From: Streptomyces echinatus
GTDB lineage: Bacteria; Actinomycetota; Actinomycetes; Streptomycetales; Streptomycetaceae
Assembly (NCBI RefSeq): GCF_014203595.1
Contig: NZ_JACHJK010000012.1
Location: 244,619 to 308,618, forward strand
Reading direction: 5' to 3'
Length of the DNA stretch: 64,000 nucleotides
Shown piece after piece: positions 49,512 through 58,947 of this stretch (positions are counted from its first letter, which is position 1; each line of letters opens with the position of its first letter). Made by a program: the position numbers and the translations under genes. The notes under the pieces were generated by a model. That model was given only the letters and a program-made list of their open reading frames with translations, did not search any database and had not been told where the DNA came from.

Positions 49512-51488
49512 GTGTCAGACGTCCGTGTGATCATCCAACGCGATTCCGAGCGGGAAGAACGCGTGGTGACGACGGGCACTACGGCCGCCGACCTCTTCGC
49601 GGGCGAGCGCTCGATCATCGCCGCGCGCGTGGGCGGCGAGCTGAAGGACCTCAGCCACGCACTGTCCGACGGTGACGAGGTCGAGGGTGTCGAGATCTCG
49701 TCCGAGGACGGCCTGAACATCCTGCGCCACTCCACCGCGCACGTCATGGCGCAGGCCGTGCAGGAGCTGTTCCCCGAGGCCAAGCTGGGCATCGGTCCGC
49801 CCGTCAAGGACGGTTTCTACTACGACTTCGACGTCGAGAAGCCGTTCACGCCCGAGGACCTCAAGGCCGTCGAGAAGAAGATGCAGGAGATCCAGAAGCG
49901 CGGGCAGAAGTTCGCCCGCCGCGTGGTCTCCGACGAGGCCGCCCGCGAGGAACTGGCGAACGAGCCGTACAAGCTGGAGCTGATCGGCCTCAAGGGCTCG
50001 GCCTCCCACGACGACGGCGCGGACGTCGAGGTCGGCGCCGGCGAACTGACGATCTACGACAACCTGGACGCCAAGACCGGCGACCTGTGCTGGAAGGACC
50101 TCTGCCGTGGTCCCCACCTGCCGTCGACCCGCCTCATCCCGGCGTTCAAGCTGATGCGCAACGCGGCCGCCTACTGGCGCGGCAGCGAGAAGAACCCGAT
50201 GCTCCAGCGCATCTACGGCACCGCCTGGCCGTCCAAGGACGAGCTGAAGGCGTACCTCGACTTCCTCGCCGAGGCCGAGAAGCGCGACCACCGCAAGCTG
50301 GGCAACGAACTCGACCTCTTCTCCATCCCCGAGCAGATCGGCTCCGGCCTCGCCGTCTTCCACCCCAAGGGCGGCATCGTCCGACGCGTGATGGAGGACT
50401 ACTCGCGCCGCCGGCACGAGGAAGAGGGCTACGAGTTCGTCTACACCCCGCACGCGACGAAGGGGAAGCTCTTCGAGACGTCCGGGCACCTGGACTGGTA
50501 CGCCGAGGGCATGTACCCGCCCATGCAGCTCGACGAGGGCGTGGACTACTACCTCAAGCCCATGAACTGCCCGATGCACAACCTGATCTTCGACGCGCGT
50601 GGCCGCTCGTACCGCGAACTGCCGCTGCGCCTCTTCGAGTTCGGGACCGTGTACCGGTACGAGAAGTCGGGCGTCGTGCACGGCCTGACCCGGGCCCGCG
50701 GCTTCACCCAGGACGACGCGCACATCTACTGCACCCGTGAGCAGATGTCCGAGGAGCTGGACAAGACGCTCACCTTCGTCCTCGGCCTGCTGCGCGACTA
50801 CGGCCTGACCGACTTCTACCTGGAGCTGTCCACCAAGGACCCGGAGAAGTTCGTCGGCTCCGACGAGGTCTGGGAGGAGGCGACCGAGACCCTGCGCCAG
50901 GTCGCCGAGAAGCAGGGCCTGCCCCTCGTCCCGGACCCGGGCGGCGCCGCCTTCTACGGCCCGAAGATCTCCGTCCAGGCCAAGGACGCCATCGGCCGGA
51001 CCTGGCAGATGTCCACCATCCAGCTCGACTTCAACCTGCCCGAGCGCTTCAACCTGGAGTACACCGGCCCGGACGGCTCCAAGCAGCGCCCGGTCATGAT
51101 CCACCGCGCGCTGTTCGGCTCCATCGAGCGGTTCTTCGCCGTCCTCCTGGAGCACTACGCGGGCGCCTTCCCGGCGTGGCTGGCCCCGGTCCAGGCGATC
51201 GGCATCCCGATCGGTGACGCGCACGTGGACTACCTGGCGAAGTTCGCGGCGGCGGCCAGGAAGAAGGGCCTGCGCGTCGAGGTGGACTCCTCCTCGGACC
51301 GCATGCAGAAGAAGATCCGGAACGCGCAGAAGCAGAAGGTCCCGTTCATGGTCATCGCCGGCGACGAGGACATGTCGAACGGCTCGGTGTCCTTCCGCTA
51401 CCGCGACGGCTCGCAGGAGAACGGCATCCCGTTCGACGAGGCCATCGCCAAGATCGCGAAGGTCGTGGAGGAGCGCGCGCAGGTCTGA
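49512..51488 (+). CDS. thrS: Threonyl-tRNA synthetase
   Basis: Class II aminoacyl-tRNA synthetase of 658 aa. In order: TGS domain (about 1-65), second additional domain with the editing zinc site HSTAHVMAQAV (about 79-89), catalytic core with motif 2 TVYRYEKSG...RGFTQDDAHIYC (about 380-410), the zinc Cys in KPMNCPMHN, motif 3 near IHRALFGSIERF, and a C-terminal anticodon-binding domain. GTG 49512 has GGAGAG just upstream. No T-box was found. It starts the thrS-HIT-pgsA block also conserved in mycobacteria. Confidence 0.97.
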   Translation: MSDVRVIIQRDSEREERVVTTGTTAADLFAGERSIIAARVGGELKDLSHALSDGDEVEGVEISSEDGLNILRHSTAHVMAQAVQELFPEAKLGIGPPVKDGFYYDFDVEKPFTPEDLKAVEKKMQEIQKRGQKFARRVVSDEAAREELANEPYKLELIGLKGSASHDDGADVEVGAGELTIYDNLDAKTGDLCWKDLCRGPHLPSTRLIPAFKLMRNAAAYWRGSEKNPMLQRIYGTAWPSKDELKAYLDFLAEAEKRDHRKLGNELDLFSIPEQIGSGLAVFHPKGGIVRRVMEDYSRRRHEEEGYEFVYTPHATKGKLFETSGHLDWYAEGMYPPMQLDEGVDYYLKPMNCPMHNLIFDARGRSYRELPLRLFEFGTVYRYEKSGVVHGLTRARGFTQDDAHIYCTREQMSEELDKTLTFVLGLLRDYGLTDFYLELSTKDPEKFVGSDEVWEEATETLRQVAEKQGLPLVPDPGGAAFYGPKISVQAKDAIGRTWQMSTIQLDFNLPERFNLEYTGPDGSKQRPVMIHRALFGSIERFFAVLLEHYAGAFPAWLAPVQAIGIPIGDAHVDYLAKFAAAARKKGLRVEVDSSSDRMQKKIRNAQKQKVPFMVIAGDEDMSNGSVSFRYRDGSQENGIPFDEAIAKIAKVVEERAQV

Positions 51489-51524
51489 TCCGGCGCCCGC
51501 CCCGTCCGAGGGCCCCCGGGAGGT

Positions 51525-52181
51525 TCAGCTCCCCGGGGGCCCTTCGTCGGTCTCCCGTGTGAAGGTCCGCATCAGCCAGGCGGAGAAGGAACCCGTCACC
51601 GCGCCGAGCAGGGCGAGACCGCAGGCCATCATCACGATCGCGATGGCCCGGCCGAGGACGGTCACCGGCACGACGTCGCCGTAGCCGACCGTGCTGAGGG
51701 TCGAGGCGGCCCACCACACGGCGTCGCCGAACGTGTGCATGGTGGTCCCGGGCGCCCCGCGCTCCACCTGGTAGACCGTGAGCGCACCGGAAAAGCCGAG
51801 GATCAAGGTGGACAGGCCCGCGTAGGAGATCACCCGCGCGTACAGCGAGACCCGCGGCTGACCGCGCCCGCGCTGCACCTCGTCGTAGAGCGGGACGATC
51901 CGCAGGGGACGCAGCAGCGGCAGGACGACCACCACCGTGAGCAGCACATGGCCGGCCACGAACCGCGGCCCCTGCCCGCTGAGCCGCCAGCGCACTGCGT
52001 AGTCCGCGACGAACACCAGCCACAGGGCGAGCATGACGAACCAGCACAGGTCCCGCCAGAACTCGGGCAGGCCCGTGGCCAGGACGCGGGTGGCGTAGGC
52101 GGCCAGGAAGACCAGGGCCGCCACGAAGAGGGGGATCTCGGTGTCCTGCCCCCAGCGTGCCGTACGGCTGTCGTCGTCCAC
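51525..52181 (-). CDS. Voltage-gated-like K+ channel
   Basis: An ion channel of 218 aa. About five membrane helices precede the pore loop; the selectivity filter is TVGYGD in ASTLSTVGYGDVVPVT (about 158-173), and the inner helix is AIAIVMMACGLALLGAVTGSF. S4-like arginines occur in LLRPLRIVPL. No large cytosolic RCK domain. GTG 52181 lies in the 22-bp palindrome and is preferred over a longer frame. Convergent with thrS and divergent from the HIT gene. Confidence 0.87.
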   Translation of the reverse strand: MDDDSRTARWGQDTEIPLFVAALVFLAAYATRVLATGLPEFWRDLCWFVMLALWLVFVADYAVRWRLSGQGPRFVAGHVLLTVVVVLPLLRPLRIVPLYDEVQRGRGQPRVSLYARVISYAGLSTLILGFSGALTVYQVERGAPGTTMHTFGDAVWWAASTLSTVGYGDVVPVTVLGRAIAIVMMACGLALLGAVTGSFSAWLMRTFTRETDEGPPGS

Positions 52182-52200
52182 CGGCCAAGCTTGGCCGGTG
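52179..52200. promoter_or_regulatory. Perfect 22-bp palindrome between channel and HIT genes
   Basis: A perfect inverted repeat with no spacer, centred on AAGCTT and ending in CAC...GTG. The K+ channel GTG start is its left end. It may be an operator serving both divergent genes. Confidence 0.55.
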
Positions 52201-52260
52201 AGTGCCCCGGGACCGCCCCGGCGACACGCCGGGCAAGGGTGACGCCATATGCTGCCTAGC

Positions 52261-52812
52261 ATGACGAGTGAGCCGGAGCAGCAGATCGGAGTGGGGACCC
52301 AGGACGCGTTCCAGCGTCTGTGGACGCCCCACCGGATGGCCTACATCCAGGGCGAGAACAAGCCGACCGGCCCGGGGGCCGACGACGGCTGCCCCTTCTG
52401 CTCCATCCCGGCCAAGTCCGACGAGGACGGGCTGATCGTCCGACGCGGTGAGCATGTGTACGCCGTTCTCAACCTGTACCCGTACAACGGCGGTCACCTG
52501 ATGACCGTGCCGTACCGGCACGTGGCCGACTACACCGACCTGACCGGTCCCGAGACCAGCGAGCTGGCGGAGCTGACCAAGCAGGCGATGACGGCCCTGC
52601 GCACCGCGTCCGGCGCGCAAGGCTTCAACATCGGCATGAACCAGGGCTCGGTCGCCGGTGCCGGCATCGCCGCCCACCTGCACCAGCACATCGTCCCGCG
52701 CTGGGGCGGCGACACGAACTTCATGCCGGTCGTGGGCCACACGAGAGTGCTGCCGCAGCTGCTGGCCGACACCCGCAAGATGCTGGCGGAAGCCTGGCCG
52801 GCAGTGGCCTAG
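52261..52812 (+). CDS. HIT-family hydrolase/phosphorylase (Ap4A phosphorylase-like)
   Basis: Histidine-triad nucleotide-binding protein of 183 aa. The triad HLHQHIVPR is at about 139-147, with NLYPYNGGHLMTVPYRHV at about 70-87 and a CPFC pair near 44-47. The gene order thrS-HIT-pgsA matches mycobacteria, where the orthologue (Rv2613c) is known as an Ap4A phosphorylase. Ap4A is a by-product of aminoacyl-tRNA synthetases, so its place next to thrS is sensible. Confidence 0.88.
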   Translation: MTSEPEQQIGVGTQDAFQRLWTPHRMAYIQGENKPTGPGADDGCPFCSIPAKSDEDGLIVRRGEHVYAVLNLYPYNGGHLMTVPYRHVADYTDLTGPETSELAELTKQAMTALRTASGAQGFNIGMNQGSVAGAGIAAHLHQHIVPRWGGDTNFMPVVGHTRVLPQLLADTRKMLAEAWPAVA

Positions 52813-53000
52813 GCCTGGGCCGAAAGCCGATCAAGAGCGCTTGGGCCGGCAGCGGACAAGGAAGCCCGTCCGGCGTTTGAGGACGAGGCCGTCCACGGCC
52901 GAAGCGGGGGCCTGGGGGCGGCAGCCCCCAGAAACCGCGACCCCCGCGCACCCGCACCCCGGCCGAACCCCCACGCCCCCGCGGCCGAACCGCCGGAGGC
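52813..53000. repeat. Streptomyces intergenic repeat
   Basis: 188 bp between convergent genes. Bases about 52843-52945 contain GCCCGTCCGGCGTTTGAGGA, then GGCCGAAGCGGGGGC and TGGGGGCGGCAGCCCCCAG, a sequence I recognise as a frequent Streptomyces intergenic repeat. The TGGGGGC...GCCCCCA part folds as a hairpin and probably terminates both genes. Confidence 0.7.
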
Positions 53001-54647
53001 TCACGCGTCGTAGAGGTCGGCCTTTCGCGGCGTCGGGTCCTGGACCCCGCCGCTGAGGAAGGACGAACGGGCACCGAACTTCTCCGTGTCCACGCCGTTC
53101 TCCTCCAGCACCTTGATCGCGGCCGAGTGCACCACGCGCAGCACCGGCGTCGCCGCGCGCAGCGCGTCGTCGGCCATGAAGCGGTGGCGCCACGGCTGGT
53201 CGGCCCAGGCATGGCGCAGACCGAACGGCTCGGGCAGCCCGAGCGAGCCGCCCAGCCAGTTCAGCAGCGGCGGGTACCAGGTCAGCGGGGCGCGGGCGGC
53301 GAGCCGTACGACCTCGTCGGCGCCGACCAGCGGCAGCTTGATCGTGCGGTTCTCCCACGGCTTGAAGGACTTCGCGACCTCCTTGGTCGGCGCCTCCGGC
53401 TTCGAGGTGAACAGGGAGTTCACCGGGCCCAGGGCGTGCCCGGTGACCTCGATGCGCAGCGTCTCGTGCAGCACGGTGACGGTGATCAGCATGGTGATCA
53501 CCAGCTGTCCGTCCCAGAGGGTCCACTGCACGCCCAGGTAGTGCCGGTCGCCACTGCCGAACTGCTGCTTGTTGCAGATGTCCTGTATGGCGTGCGTCTT
53601 GACCTGGAACGCCTCGACGTCGGTGCCCTCGGGCCGGGACACGGCCGTGGCCTTCTCGCCGATCGGGGTGACGATCCAGTGCCGTATCGACGGCTTGGGG
53701 AAGCCGCCGGTGTTGAGCGGGCCGCGCTCCAGGAGGGCCAGCTGGTCGTGGACCGCGCGTATCACGTCCCAGCTGCGGAAGGGGTGGATCTCCCGGCCGG
53801 GGTCGGCGGGCTTCAGGTCCTCGGCGAGCTGCCAGGCGCCCCAGCGGGTGCCCATGCCGAGTATGCCCTTGGGGCCGGCGTAGAAGACGGAATTGGACTG
53901 CTGTTCGGCGGTGAGCCGGGCCAGTGACTGGCGCAGCTCCTCGGCGGCGGTCTGGCCGGGGCCGCGCGGCACGGCCTCCGGGACCTTGGCGCCGACGCTG
54001 GTGCCGGAGAGCAGACCGTCCCAGCGGGCCCGCAGGTCCGTGGCGGTGCGCTCGCAGATCTGCTTGGCCCAGTACCAGCCGAGCACGGGCAGGACCACGG
54101 CCGCGCGGGCGTACCAGGCCCAGAAGCCGGTGAACGGCATCTTGATCAGGAACAGGGCGGCGAGCACACCGACGCCCAGGAGGAGCGCGGTGGCCAGCGT
54201 CCCGGCCCGCTTGTCGTCGCGTCTGGCGACGAGGGTGCGCAGCTGGAAGACGAGGAGCCAGACCAGCAGTCCGGGCAGGAAGAGCAGGCCGCAGACGACG
54301 GTGACGGCGGTCAGGCGGTTGTCGCGCTCCCGGCGGATGTTGTTGGCGGCCAGGGCGTGCTCCACCACGAACTGCGGTTCGGTGCCGAAGGACTGGATGA
54401 GCGGCTTGCGGCCGGGGGCGAGCAGCCGGTCGACCAGGGCGCGGGAGAACGCCTCACCGAGATTGGGCCGGAACAGCTTGATCCGGCCCGCCTTGACGGC
54501 CGACTGGTGCCATTCGTTGTCCGCCTTCTTGATCTCCTCGATCGGGCTGTCCCGGTACGCCGCGGAGGCCAGCGCGGCCGTCGCGGCCTGCCCCTCGTCG
54601 CCCGAGACGGGCACCTGGGGCCCGTCCCACTCCGTTCCAAACGACAT
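53001..54647 (-). CDS. Membrane protein of 548 aa, unknown function
   Basis: Not recognised. An N-terminal soluble part (about 1-95, with EEIKKADNEWHQSAVKAGRIKLFRPNLGEAFSRALVDRLL) is followed by three membrane helices (about 100-122, 135-156, 160-180) and a large soluble C-terminal region (about 185-548) with mixed alpha/beta sequence. No catalytic motif or repeat was seen. ATG 54647 and ATG 54659 are alternatives. It sits between the HIT gene and the EF-G-like gene, inside an otherwise conserved phospholipid block. Confidence 0.75.
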   Translation of the reverse strand: MSFGTEWDGPQVPVSGDEGQAATAALASAAYRDSPIEEIKKADNEWHQSAVKAGRIKLFRPNLGEAFSRALVDRLLAPGRKPLIQSFGTEPQFVVEHALAANNIRRERDNRLTAVTVVCGLLFLPGLLVWLLVFQLRTLVARRDDKRAGTLATALLLGVGVLAALFLIKMPFTGFWAWYARAAVVLPVLGWYWAKQICERTATDLRARWDGLLSGTSVGAKVPEAVPRGPGQTAAEELRQSLARLTAEQQSNSVFYAGPKGILGMGTRWGAWQLAEDLKPADPGREIHPFRSWDVIRAVHDQLALLERGPLNTGGFPKPSIRHWIVTPIGEKATAVSRPEGTDVEAFQVKTHAIQDICNKQQFGSGDRHYLGVQWTLWDGQLVITMLITVTVLHETLRIEVTGHALGPVNSLFTSKPEAPTKEVAKSFKPWENRTIKLPLVGADEVVRLAARAPLTWYPPLLNWLGGSLGLPEPFGLRHAWADQPWRHRFMADDALRAATPVLRVVHSAAIKVLEENGVDTEKFGARSSFLSGGVQDPTPRKADLYDA

Positions 54648-54865
54648 TCCCGCCCCCATCGCCGCCGGTGCCGTTCCTGCGGCCTTCCCGACTTCCCTGC
54701 CCCGCACACCTGTTGGACCGGCCGCCGTGCCGATACCGGCCGAGTGCCGGACGGCCGTGGCACGACGTGACCAGGTGATCAGCGTATCCGCCGGTACCGA
54801 CAGCCCGCGGGCGGACGGCCGAAGCCGCCCGCCCGTGCGCCGTTGCGCGCCGGCGTACCACCTCT

Positions 54866-57067
54866 CTACCCCTCGTCCCCCGCCTGTTCGCGGATGCGTT
54901 CGGCGATCTGCGGCGGCATCGGCTCGTGCCGGGCGTAGCTCCGGTCGAAGCGGGCGGTGCCGTGCGAGAGCGAGCGCAGGTCGACCGCGTACCGGCCGAT
55001 CTCGAACTCGGGCACCTCGGCCCGGATCAACGTCCGCCCGGTGCCCACCTGTTCGGTGCCGAGCAGCCGGCCGCGCCGGCTCGACAGGTCGCTCATCACC
55101 GCGCCCACGTAGTCGTCGCCGACGAGCACGGTCACCTCGGCGACCGGCTCCAGCAGATGGATCCGGGCGTCCGCCGCGGCCTCGCGCAGCGCGAGCGCGC
55201 CCGCGGTCTGGAAGGCGGCGTCGGAGGAGTCCACCGAGTGGGCCTTGCCGTCCAGCAGCGTGATCCGCACGTCCACCAGCTGGTAGCCCGCGGCGACGCC
55301 CTTGGCCGCCTGGGCCCGCACGCCCTTCTCGACGGACGGGATGAACTGGCGGGGCACCGCGCCACCGACCACCTTGTCCACGAACTCGATGCCCGAGCCG
55401 CCCGGCAGCGGCTCCACCTCGATCTCGCAGATCGCGTACTGGCCGTGGCCGCCGGACTGCTTGACGTGCCGGCCGCGCCCGGAGGCCTTGTTCGCGAACG
55501 TCTCCCGGAGGGAGACCCGGTGCGGGACGACGTCGACCTGGACGCCGTAGCGGTTGCGCAGCCGCTCCAGGGCGACGTCGGCATGGGCCTCGCCCAGGCA
55601 CCACAGGACCACCTGGTGGGTGTCCTGGTTCTGCTCCAGGCGCATCGTCGGATCCTCCGCGACCAGCCGGGACAGGCCCTGGGACAGCTTGTCCTCGTCG
55701 GCCTTGCTGTGCGCGTGGATGGCGAGCGGCAGCAGCGGGTCGGGCATCTGCCAGGGCTCCATCAGGAGCGGGTCGTCCTTGGCGGAGAGGGTGTCACCGG
55801 TCTCGGCCCGGCCGAGCTTGGCCACGCACACCAGGTCGCCGGCGACGGCGTGGGTCACCGGGCGCTGCTGTTTGCCGAACGGCATGGACAGGGCGCCGAC
55901 CTTCTCGTCGACGTCGTGGTCCTCGTGCCCGCGGTCGGCGAGGCCGTGCCCGGAGACGTGCACCGTCTGGTCCGGCCGCAGGGTGCCGGAGAAGACACGG
56001 ACCAGCGAGATACGGCCGACGTAGGGGTCGGAGGAGGTTTTGACGACCTCGGCGACCAGCGGACCGTCGGTGTCGCACGGCTTCAGCTCGCGCCGCTTGC
56101 CGTCGATCGTGGTGACCCCGGGCAGCGGATGCTCGAACGGGGTCGGGAAGCCACCGGTGACCAGTTCCAGCAGCTCGACCGTGCCGAGGCCCTGCCTGGC
56201 GCCCTCGGCGGCCGGGGCGGCGGCCAGCACCGGGAAGAACGCGCCGCGGGCCACGGCCCGCTCCAGGTCCTCGACGAGGGTCTTGATGTCGACCTGCTCG
56301 CCGCCCAGATAGCGGTCCATGAGGGTCTCGTCCTCGCTCTCCGCGATGATCCCCTCGATGAGCCGGTTGCGGGCCTCCTCGATGTCCGGCAGCTGGTCCT
56401 CGCCGGGCTCGGACTCCTTGCGCTCCCCGGTGGAGTAGTCGAACAGCTTCTGCGACAGCAGGCCGATCAGCCCGGTCACGGGCGCGTGGCCGTCGGGCCC
56501 CTCGGGGCCGCGCAGCGGCAGGTAGAGGGGCAGGACGGCGTCGGGGTCGTCGCCGCCGAAGGCCTCCGCGCAGGTCCGGGTCATCTCCTCGAAGTCGGCG
56601 CGCGCGGCCTCCAGGTGCGTGATCACGATCGCGCGGGGCATGCCGACGGCCGCGCACTCCTCCCACACCATCCGGGTGGAGCCGTCGACCCCGTCCGAGG
56701 CCGAGACGACGAAGAGGGCCGCGTCCGCGGCGCGCAGACCGGCCCGAAGCTCCCCGACGAAGTCGGCGTAGCCGGGGGTGTCCAGGAGATTGACCTTGAT
56801 GCCGTTCCATTCCACCGGCACCAGCGAGAGCTGCACCGAACGCTGCTGCCGGTGCTCGATGTCGTCGTAGTCGGAGACGGTGCCGCCGTCCTCCACGCGG
56901 CCTGCCCGGTTCACCGCCCCCGCGGTCAGCGCGAGGGCCTCCACCAGAGTCGTCTTCCCCGACCCGGAGTGGCCGACCAGCACCACATTCCGTACGGACG
57001 CGGGTTGGTCGGCCGCCAGAGCCCTGCCGGCGGCCCCGGGGTGGTGTGACTGTGCCTTGTCGCCCAT
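54866..57067 (-). CDS. EF-G-like GTPase (EF-G2 / FusA2 type)
   Basis: A translation-factor-like GTPase of 733 aa. Five EF-G-like domains are visible: G domain (about 1-265) with GHSGSGKTT (G1, about 32-40) and DTPGYADF (G3, about 94-101); domain II; domain III; domain IV (SGRGRHVKQSGGHGQYA); and domain V. The G4 motif NKxD is replaced by THLE in AIVITHLEAARADF, so base recognition is non-standard. Mycobacterial EF-G2 proteins of this type reportedly lack normal EF-G activity. ATG 57067 has GGAGG seven bases upstream. Confidence 0.87.
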   Translation of the reverse strand: MGDKAQSHHPGAAGRALAADQPASVRNVVLVGHSGSGKTTLVEALALTAGAVNRAGRVEDGGTVSDYDDIEHRQQRSVQLSLVPVEWNGIKVNLLDTPGYADFVGELRAGLRAADAALFVVSASDGVDGSTRMVWEECAAVGMPRAIVITHLEAARADFEEMTRTCAEAFGGDDPDAVLPLYLPLRGPEGPDGHAPVTGLIGLLSQKLFDYSTGERKESEPGEDQLPDIEEARNRLIEGIIAESEDETLMDRYLGGEQVDIKTLVEDLERAVARGAFFPVLAAAPAAEGARQGLGTVELLELVTGGFPTPFEHPLPGVTTIDGKRRELKPCDTDGPLVAEVVKTSSDPYVGRISLVRVFSGTLRPDQTVHVSGHGLADRGHEDHDVDEKVGALSMPFGKQQRPVTHAVAGDLVCVAKLGRAETGDTLSAKDDPLLMEPWQMPDPLLPLAIHAHSKADEDKLSQGLSRLVAEDPTMRLEQNQDTHQVVLWCLGEAHADVALERLRNRYGVQVDVVPHRVSLRETFANKASGRGRHVKQSGGHGQYAICEIEVEPLPGGSGIEFVDKVVGGAVPRQFIPSVEKGVRAQAAKGVAAGYQLVDVRITLLDGKAHSVDSSDAAFQTAGALALREAAADARIHLLEPVAEVTVLVGDDYVGAVMSDLSSRRGRLLGTEQVGTGRTLIRAEVPEFEIGRYAVDLRSLSHGTARFDRSYARHEPMPPQIAERIREQAGDEG

Positions 57068-57373
57068 GATCCTGCCTCCCGTGCACGGTGAGGTCACTGT
57101 GGGCGCGGACGCGCGGGACCCGCGTGTGGTGGCGGCTCCGGCGACGCCCGCGGTCATTCGAGCTTTCCACTCCTGTCACGCCGCGTCCATACGAAGGACT
57201 ACGAAGGGTGCGTACGGGACACCGTTCGCGTCACGCGCGTCCCGCGCGCGGCGGAGCGTCCCGGCTTCCCGGCGCGGCCACGGGTGCCCGCCCGTCACTC
57301 GCACGCGCGCGTGGCTACGATGGGCCAGCCGGCGGCCGCAAGGGCCGCGGCGTCACCGACCGTCGGGAAGGCC
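57068..57373. other. Divergent region, EF-G-like / pgsA
   Basis: 306 bp with a 10-bp-spaced direct repeat TACGAAGG (57190-57197 and 57200-57207), a possible activator or repressor site. A -10-like TACGAT is at 57315-57320 on the plus strand, upstream of pgsA. No ORF is supported. Confidence 0.45.
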
Positions 57374-58042
57374 ATGCTGAACAAGTACGCGCGTGCATTT
57401 TTCACGCGTGTCCTCACACCGTTCGCCACGTTTCTGATCCGCCGGGGCGTGAGCCCCGACACGGTCACGCTCATCGGCACGGCCGGTGTGGTCGCGGGCG
57501 CGCTGGTCTTCTACCCCCGGGGCGAGTTCTTCTGGGGCACGGTGGTCATCACCTTGTTCGTCTTCTCCGACCTGGTGGACGGCAACATGGCCCGCCAGCT
57601 CGGCCGCTCCAGCCGCTGGGGCGCCTTCCTGGACTCCACCCTGGACCGGGTCGCCGACGGCGCGATCTTCGGCGGCTTCGCGCTCTGGTACGCGGGCAAC
57701 GGGAACGACAACGTCCTGTGCGCGGTGTCGATCTTCTGTCTGGCCAGCGGCCAGGTGGTGTCGTACACCAAGGCGCGTGGCGAGTCGATCGGGCTGCCGG
57801 TCGCCGTCAACGGGCTCGTCGAGCGCGCCGAGCGACTGGTGATCTCGCTGGTCGCGGCCGGTTTCGCGGGCCTGCACAAGTTCGGTGTGCCCGGGATCCA
57901 GTGGCTGCTGCCGATCGCGCTGTGGATCGTCGCCGCGGGCAGCCTCGTCACGCTGATCCAGCGGGTCGTCACCGTGCGCCGCGAATCCGCGGAGGCCGAG
58001 GCCGCCGCCGCGGCGGCCCAGGGGAGCGAGGCGCCGCAGTGA
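57374..58042 (+). CDS. pgsA: Phosphatidylinositol phosphate synthase
   Basis: CDP-alcohol phosphotransferase of 222 aa. It joins CDP-diacylglycerol and inositol 1-phosphate to make PI-phosphate. The catalytic motif DG-x2-AR-x8-G-x3-D-x3-D is complete (DLVDGNMAR then GAFLD and LDR, about 72-98). Six membrane helices. ATG 57374 follows GGAAGG. It starts a three-gene operon with GTGA overlaps, making the phosphatidylinositol mannoside (PIM) anchor lipids found in actinobacterial membranes. Confidence 0.93.
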   Translation: MLNKYARAFFTRVLTPFATFLIRRGVSPDTVTLIGTAGVVAGALVFYPRGEFFWGTVVITLFVFSDLVDGNMARQLGRSSRWGAFLDSTLDRVADGAIFGGFALWYAGNGNDNVLCAVSIFCLASGQVVSYTKARGESIGLPVAVNGLVERAERLVISLVAAGFAGLHKFGVPGIQWLLPIALWIVAAGSLVTLIQRVVTVRRESAEAEAAAAAAQGSEAPQ

Positions 58043-58947
58043 GCGCGGCGGACCGGCTGACCGACGCCCTGTACGGCGCCGGCTGGAGCACGGTCAGGAG
58101 ACTCCCCGAGCCCGTCGCCGTGCGCCTCGGCCGCACCATCGCCGACCTCGCCTGGAAACGGCGCGGCAAGGGCGTGCTGCGCCTGGAGGCCAACTACGCG
58201 CGCGTGGTGCCCGATGCGACTCCGGAGCGGCTCGCCGAGCTGTCCCGGGCGGGCATGCGCTCGTACCTGCGCTACTGGATGGAGTCCTTCCGGCTGCCGG
58301 CCTGGAGCGCCGAGCGGGTGCGGACGGGCTTCGAGCCCAAGGACGTGCACCACCTGACGGACGGGCTCGCCTCCGACCGCGGCGTGATCCTCGCCCTGCC
58401 GCACCTGGCCAACTGGGACCTGGCCGGCGCCTGGGTGACCACCAAGCTGGAGACGCCGTTCACGACGGTCGCCGAGCGGCTGAAGCCCGAGACGCTCTAC
58501 GACCGCTTCGTCGCCTACCGCGAGAGCCTCGGTATGGAGGTCCTGCCGCACAGCGGCGGCTCCGCCTTCGGCACCCTGGCCCGCCGGCTGCGCGACGGCG
58601 GCCTGGTCTGCCTGGTCGCCGACCGCGACCTGTCCGCCTCCGGTGTCGAGGTCGACTTCTTCGGCGAGACGGCCCGCATGCCGGCCGGGCCCGCCCTGCT
58701 GGCCCAGCAGACGGGCGCGCTGCTGCTGCCCGTCACGCTCCGGTACGACGACTCGCCCATCATGAAGGGCCGGGTCCATCCCCCGATCGAGGTACCCGAG
58801 TCGGGTACCCGGGCCGAGAGGACGTCCGCCATGACACAGTCGCTGGCCGACGCCTTCGCCACCGGGATCGCCGAGCACCCGGAGGACTGGCACATGCTCC
58901 AGCGCCTGTGGCTCGCCGACCTCGACCCCGCGAAGGGACCCGCGTGA
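58039..58947 (+). CDS. PIM acyltransferase (PatA/HtrB-like)
   Basis: LPLAT-family acyltransferase of 302 aa. The HX4D motif PHLANWD lies at about 119-125, with VADRDLSASGVEVDFFGE at about 194-211. It resembles PatA (Rv2611c), which acylates PIM mannose at the membrane. GTG 58039 overlaps the pgsA stop, and pimA overlaps its own stop; the order pgsA-patA-pimA is conserved with Mycobacterium. Confidence 0.9.
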   Translation: MSAADRLTDALYGAGWSTVRRLPEPVAVRLGRTIADLAWKRRGKGVLRLEANYARVVPDATPERLAELSRAGMRSYLRYWMESFRLPAWSAERVRTGFEPKDVHHLTDGLASDRGVILALPHLANWDLAGAWVTTKLETPFTTVAERLKPETLYDRFVAYRESLGMEVLPHSGGSAFGTLARRLRDGGLVCLVADRDLSASGVEVDFFGETARMPAGPALLAQQTGALLLPVTLRYDDSPIMKGRVHPPIEVPESGTRAERTSAMTQSLADAFATGIAEHPEDWHMLQRLWLADLDPAKGPA

